Origin: Prado023 sp963747335 | Lineage (GTDB): Bacteria; Actinomycetota; Actinomycetes; S36-B12; CAIYMF01 | Direction of reading: 5' to 3' | Assembly (NCBI GenBank): GCA_963747335.1 | Contig: CAVVEV010000003.1 | Span: 620,001 to 684,000 of the forward strand | DNA length: 64,000 nucleotides | Shown: positions 60,906 to 64,000 of the stretch, one piece after another | Numbering within the stretch: the stretch's first letter is position 1 | Layout: the number at the start of each line of letters is the position of its first letter | Notes under the pieces: generated by a model | Seen by the model: only the letters and a program-made list of their open reading frames with translations | Told to the model about the DNA's origin: nothing | Database searches by the model: none | Made by a program: the position numbers and the translations under genes

Positions 60906-61609
60906 GCTCCTGCTCCGGACGCACGCCGCCCGGGCGGGACCAAGCCCTGCAGGAACGGATTGACGCGACGCTCGGCACCGATCGTCGTGGTCTCGCCGTG
61001 CCCGGGCAGGACCAGCATCTCGTCGGGTTGGGTCAGCACCACCCGAGCCAGGGAGTCCAGCATGGCGGCGTTGTCACCCCCCGGCAGGTCGGTGCGCCCG
61101 ATCGATCCGGCGAACAGCAGGTCGCCGGACAGCATCAGGGGCTCGGCGCCGGTGTCCATCATCCGGAAGGCCGTCGACCCGGGGGTGTGCCCCGGTGCGT
61201 GGTCAGCGGTGAAGGTCATCCCCGCAATCTCGAGAGCGGCCCCGTCGGTGAGCTCACGCACGTCGGAGGGCTCGGCGAAGTCCGCGGCGCCCACGACCGA
61301 GGCGAACATCATGCGGGTCTCCCCCGAGACCCCCGCCCATGGGTCGGCCAGCAGGGAACGGTCGTTCGGGTGGATCCACGCCGGGATGTCGTAGCCGTCG
61401 CAGACGGGCAGCACCGACCACATGTGGTCCAGGTGCCCGTGCGAGAGGATGACTGCGACCGGGCGCAGGCCGTGCTCGGCGACGACCTGCTCGATGCCGT
61501 TGCGGCTGTCCATGCCCGGGTCGACGATGACCGCCTCGCTGTGCGCACCGGGCGCCAGGATCCAGCAGTTGGTCCCGAACGGGCCAGCCGGGAAACCGGC
61601 GATGAGCAT
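60902..61609 (-). CDS. Metallo-beta-lactamase fold hydrolase (glyoxalase II-like)
   Basis: A 235-residue MBL-fold enzyme. The metal motif is SHGHLDHMW, with further ligands in DHAPGHTPGS, SGDLLFAGSIGRTDLPGG and LPGHGETTT. This subfamily hydrolyses thioesters such as S-lactoylglutathione-type compounds; the thiol partner in this organism is not known. The ATG at 61609 was preferred to an open extension upstream because the conserved fold starts there. Translationally coupled to hisS. Confidence 0.92.
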   Translation of the reverse strand: MLIAGFPAGPFGTNCWILAPGAHSEAVIVDPGMDSRNGIEQVVAEHGLRPVAVILSHGHLDHMWSVLPVCDGYDIPAWIHPNDRSLLADPWAGVSGETRMMFASVVGAADFAEPSDVRELTDGAALEIAGMTFTADHAPGHTPGSTAFRMMDTGAEPLMLSGDLLFAGSIGRTDLPGGDNAAMLDSLARVVLTQPDEMLVLPGHGETTTIGAERRVNPFLQGLVPPGRRASGAGA

Positions 61610-61778
61610 GAGCGCTCCCTCACGAGGTGATCGGTGTGCCTCCGGGCGTGGGAGGACCGATCCCAAGGGTATCCGCGGGCCGGCCCGCCGGCCTAACCGC
61701 GCGGGTCGTCCCAGCGGGGGCCCGGGCGCCCCATAGACTCCCCGCGAGCCGCACACCTCGACCGTGGGAGCACGTGAC

Positions 61779-62648
61779 GTGTCCAATCAGAAGAAGCCCG
61801 GAACTGGTGCCAGCAACAAGCGCCGCAAGGAGCTGGCCGCCGCCAAGCTGGAGCGCCAGGCCGCCCGCCGCGCTGAACGCGCCCAGCGACACCGGCGGCG
61901 GATGCGGATCGGCGCTGGGATCGCGGCGCTCGCCGGGGTCCTGGCGGTGGCCGCGGTCGTGTTCTGGCCGGACAGCGCCAGTGACGACGTGGCCGAGCCG
62001 GCCGCCTCCGCGTCCGCAGCCCCGTCGGCGTCCCCCTCCGGCGACGCCAGCGCCGCACCCTCGTCCTCCCCGGTCGCCGTGGAGGGATGCGGGGATGCCC
62101 CAACGCCCCCGACGGACCCCCAGTCGTGGGACGCAGCCCCGGCGATGGGGCTCGAGGACGGCACCGACTACCAGCTGGTGCTGACCACCAACTGCGGCGA
62201 AGTCGTCATCGACACCTTCGCCGACAAGGCCCCGGAAACGGTCAACGCCATGCTCTGGTTGGCCGGTGAGTCCTACTTCGACTCGACGCTGTGCCATCGC
62301 CTGGTCACCGAGGGCATCAAGGTGCTGCAGTGCGGTGACCCCACCGCTACGGGAACAGGCGGCCCCGGGTTCGAGCTCCCGGACGAGAACCTTCCCTCGG
62401 ATGAGGGCACCAACTACCCCGCCGGCACCGTGGCCATGGCCAACGCCGGACCGGGGACCTCGGGAAGCCAGTTCTTCATCGTCTATGCGGACACCACCCT
62501 CCCGCCGAACTACACGATCTGGGGCGAGGTGACCTCGGGCCTCGACATCGTGGAGAGGATCGCCGAGGCGGGCGTGGCCGGCGGCGCCACGGACGGCAGC
62601 CCCGCAGCCCCCATCGGGATCGAGACAGCGGTCGCACAGGAGGCTTAG
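61779..62648 (+). CDS. Membrane-anchored cyclophilin-type peptidyl-prolyl isomerase
   Basis: A 289-residue protein. A basic N-terminus (NKRRKELAAAKLERQAARRAERAQ) and one transmembrane helix (IGAGIAALAGVLAVAAVVFW) lead into a Ser/Ala linker and an extracytoplasmic cyclophilin domain. TTNCGEVVIDTFADKAPETVNAMLWLA, FDSTLCHRLV and GTSGSQFFIVYAD are the family blocks. The catalytic FHR is CHR here. GTG 61779 has GGGAG eight bases upstream; GTG 61764 is the alternative. It folds exported proteins. Confidence 0.88.
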   Translation: MSNQKKPGTGASNKRRKELAAAKLERQAARRAERAQRHRRRMRIGAGIAALAGVLAVAAVVFWPDSASDDVAEPAASASAAPSASPSGDASAAPSSSPVAVEGCGDAPTPPTDPQSWDAAPAMGLEDGTDYQLVLTTNCGEVVIDTFADKAPETVNAMLWLAGESYFDSTLCHRLVTEGIKVLQCGDPTATGTGGPGFELPDENLPSDEGTNYPAGTVAMANAGPGTSGSQFFIVYADTTLPPNYTIWGEVTSGLDIVERIAEAGVAGGATDGSPAAPIGIETAVAQEA

Positions 62649-62673
62649 CACCGGGTTCGGACCACAGGCGTGG

Positions 62674-62679
62674 GACAAT
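62674..62679 (+). promoter_or_regulatory. Candidate -10 box of the DUF349 gene
   Basis: GACAAT lies about 30 bases before the ATG at 62710; a GGAGGG ribosome site lies between. The -35 region is not clear. Confidence 0.3.
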
Positions 62680-62709
62680 GACCGGCACTGGACTACGGAG
62701 GGCACCCGC

Positions 62710-63951
62710 ATGACCGAGCACGCCTACGGACGCGTCGACGACGACGGCACGGTGTACGTGCGTCGCCCCGACGGGCAGGAGGTCGCCGTCGGTCAGTGGG
62801 CCGCCGGTGCCCCCTCCGAGGGCCTGGCCTTCTTCGAGCGCAAGTACGAGGGGCTCAAGGCCGAGGCCGAGTTGCTCCAGGCGCGACTCAAGGACGGCAA
62901 GGGCACCCCCGAGAACGTGACGATCGTCGTGGGCAAGTTGCGCGACGCGGTGGAAAATCCGCACGTCGTGGGCGACCTTGCGGTGCTCACCCGGTTGGCC
63001 GAGGAGCTCGAGGCCGCGGGCGAGGCCCGCAAGGCTGCGGCTGCCGCGGCACGCGAGGAGACCCGCATCAAGACGATGGCGGCGCGCACCGCGATCGTCG
63101 AGGAGTCCGAGGGCCTGGCCGCGTCCACCCAGTGGAAGTCCACCGGCGACCGGTTCAAGGAGCTCCAGGAGGCCTGGACCGCCCTGCCCCGCGGCGACCG
63201 CTCGACACGCGATGCCGAACAGGATCTCTGGAAGCGCTTCAGCACTGCCCGGTCCGCCTTCGACAAGGCCCGTCGGGCGCACTTCGCCACCCTGGACGCG
63301 GCCCGCAAGGAGGCCACCGCAGCCAAGGACGGCATCATCGCCCGCGCGCAGGCGCTGTCGACCAGCACGGACTGGGCCGAGACGGCGCGCGCCTACCGCG
63401 GCCTGATGGACGAGTGGAAGGCCGCACCCCGCGCCGGACGCACGGACGAGGACAAGCTCTGGGCGCGCTTCCGCGCCGCCCAGGACGCCTTCTTCGCCGC
63501 ACGAAACGCCGCCCAGTCCGAGCGCGATGGCGACCAGTTGGAGAACCTCCACGCCAAGGAGGCCCTGGCTGTGGAGGCCGAGGCGCTGCTCCCCATCAGC
63601 GACCTCGCCGCCGCCAAGGCCGCGATGCGCGGCATCGGCGAGCGGTGGAACGCCATCGGCCACGTGCCGCGCAACGACCGGGACAAGGTCGAGGGACGGC
63701 TGCGCAAGGTCGAGGACGCCCTCAAGCGGGCCGAGGAGGACCAGTGGCGTCGAACCGACCCCGCCAAGCGGGCGCTGGCCGAATCCACGGTCGAGACCTT
63801 CCGCGCCTCGCTGGTCAAGCTGGAGAAGCAGGCAGCCGCGGCTGAGGCCGCCGGGGACGCCCGCAAGGCATCGGACCTCCAGTCACGCATCACCACGACC
63901 CGTTCCCTGCTGGAAGCCGCAGAGAACAACCTCGCCGAGTACTCCGGCTGA
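62710..63951 (+). CDS. DUF349 domain protein
   Basis: A 413-residue highly charged, all-helical protein with at least three DUF349 repeats: KSTGDRFKELQEAWTALPRGDR ... LWKRFSTARSAFDKARRAHF near 135-190, WAETARAYRGLMDEWKAAPRAG ... LWARFRAAQDAFFAARN near 220-265, and a third near 295-345. Coiled coils dominate. The domain occurs in stress-related proteins; the exact function is unknown. It follows the cyclophilin gene, as in other actinobacteria where relA is close by. Confidence 0.85.
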   Translation: MTEHAYGRVDDDGTVYVRRPDGQEVAVGQWAAGAPSEGLAFFERKYEGLKAEAELLQARLKDGKGTPENVTIVVGKLRDAVENPHVVGDLAVLTRLAEELEAAGEARKAAAAAAREETRIKTMAARTAIVEESEGLAASTQWKSTGDRFKELQEAWTALPRGDRSTRDAEQDLWKRFSTARSAFDKARRAHFATLDAARKEATAAKDGIIARAQALSTSTDWAETARAYRGLMDEWKAAPRAGRTDEDKLWARFRAAQDAFFAARNAAQSERDGDQLENLHAKEALAVEAEALLPISDLAAAKAAMRGIGERWNAIGHVPRNDRDKVEGRLRKVEDALKRAEEDQWRRTDPAKRALAESTVETFRASLVKLEKQAAAAEAAGDARKASDLQSRITTTRSLLEAAENNLAEYSG

Positions 63952-64000
63952 CCACGTTCGCGATTCGCTCCAGGTCTCGAGCGCGTAGCGACGTTTGCGT

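Overview
This window is chromosomal DNA of a high-G+C monoderm actinobacterium (Actinomycetota). The evidence is the strong G+C bias at third codon positions, frequent GTG starts, tightly overlapping ATGA/TGATG/GTGA gene junctions, a PdtaR-type ANTAR regulator near polA and rpsA, and the order nusB-efp-aroQ-aroB-aroK-aroC ... aroE-mltG-ruvX-alaS-rarA ... aspS-hisS-MBL hydrolase-cyclophilin, which is typical of the phylum. I cannot name a genus from the sequence.

Layout. 1-4.5 kb: PAP2 phosphatase, coaE, a Wzx-like flippase and rpsA. 4.7-13.5 kb: a methyltransferase, a YhgE-like secreted coiled-coil protein with a cysteine-paired insert, a small membrane protein, two paralogous lipoprotein alpha/beta hydrolases and a DUF3068 protein. 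13.5-17.7 kb: polA, a hotdog thioesterase and a DUF554 membrane protein. 17.8-24.2 kb: a complete branched-chain amino acid ABC transporter (livHMGF, with livK convergent) and an ANTAR response regulator. 24.3-29.4 kb: a tRNA-Leu(CAA) with an unusually short variable arm, then nusB, efp, aroQ, aroB, aroK and aroC. 29.6-45.8 kb: a complete type IVa pilus locus, all on the minus strand, in transcription order PATAN/DUF4388 protein, pilB, pilT, pilC, two type IV pilins, PilV-like, PilW-like and PilX-like proteins, pilD, pilM, pilN, pilO and a PilP-like protein. 45.9-53 kb: aroE, mltG, ruvX, alaS, a small conserved protein and rarA. 53-64 kb: a GNAT acetyltransferase, membrane proteins, copC and a CopD/CtaG fusion, aspS, hisS, an MBL hydrolase, a cyclophilin and a DUF349 protein.

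How the genes work together. The pilus genes are coupled by start/stop overlaps. They encode the extension motor (PilB), retraction motor (PilT), platform (PilC), alignment complex (PilM/N/O and PilP-like), the processing peptidase (PilD), two major-pilin-like subunits and three minor-pilin-like proteins that could form a priming or tip complex. No secretin is present, as expected for a monoderm. A PATAN-domain protein precedes pilB and is a plausible regulator of the motor. The locus sits between aroE and aroC, so shikimate-pathway genes flank it on both sides.

Three places (pilN/pilO junction, the 3' end of pilV, the 5' end of the GNAT gene) each show the signature of one extra base: reading frame and homology jump by +1, and in the two pilus cases the restored frame ends in a perfect translational-coupling overlap with the next gene. 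They are either sequence errors or real frameshifts, and they matter for anyone using the predicted proteins. No insertion sequences, prophage genes or CRISPR arrays were seen. No gene-free stretch exceeds 300 bases.
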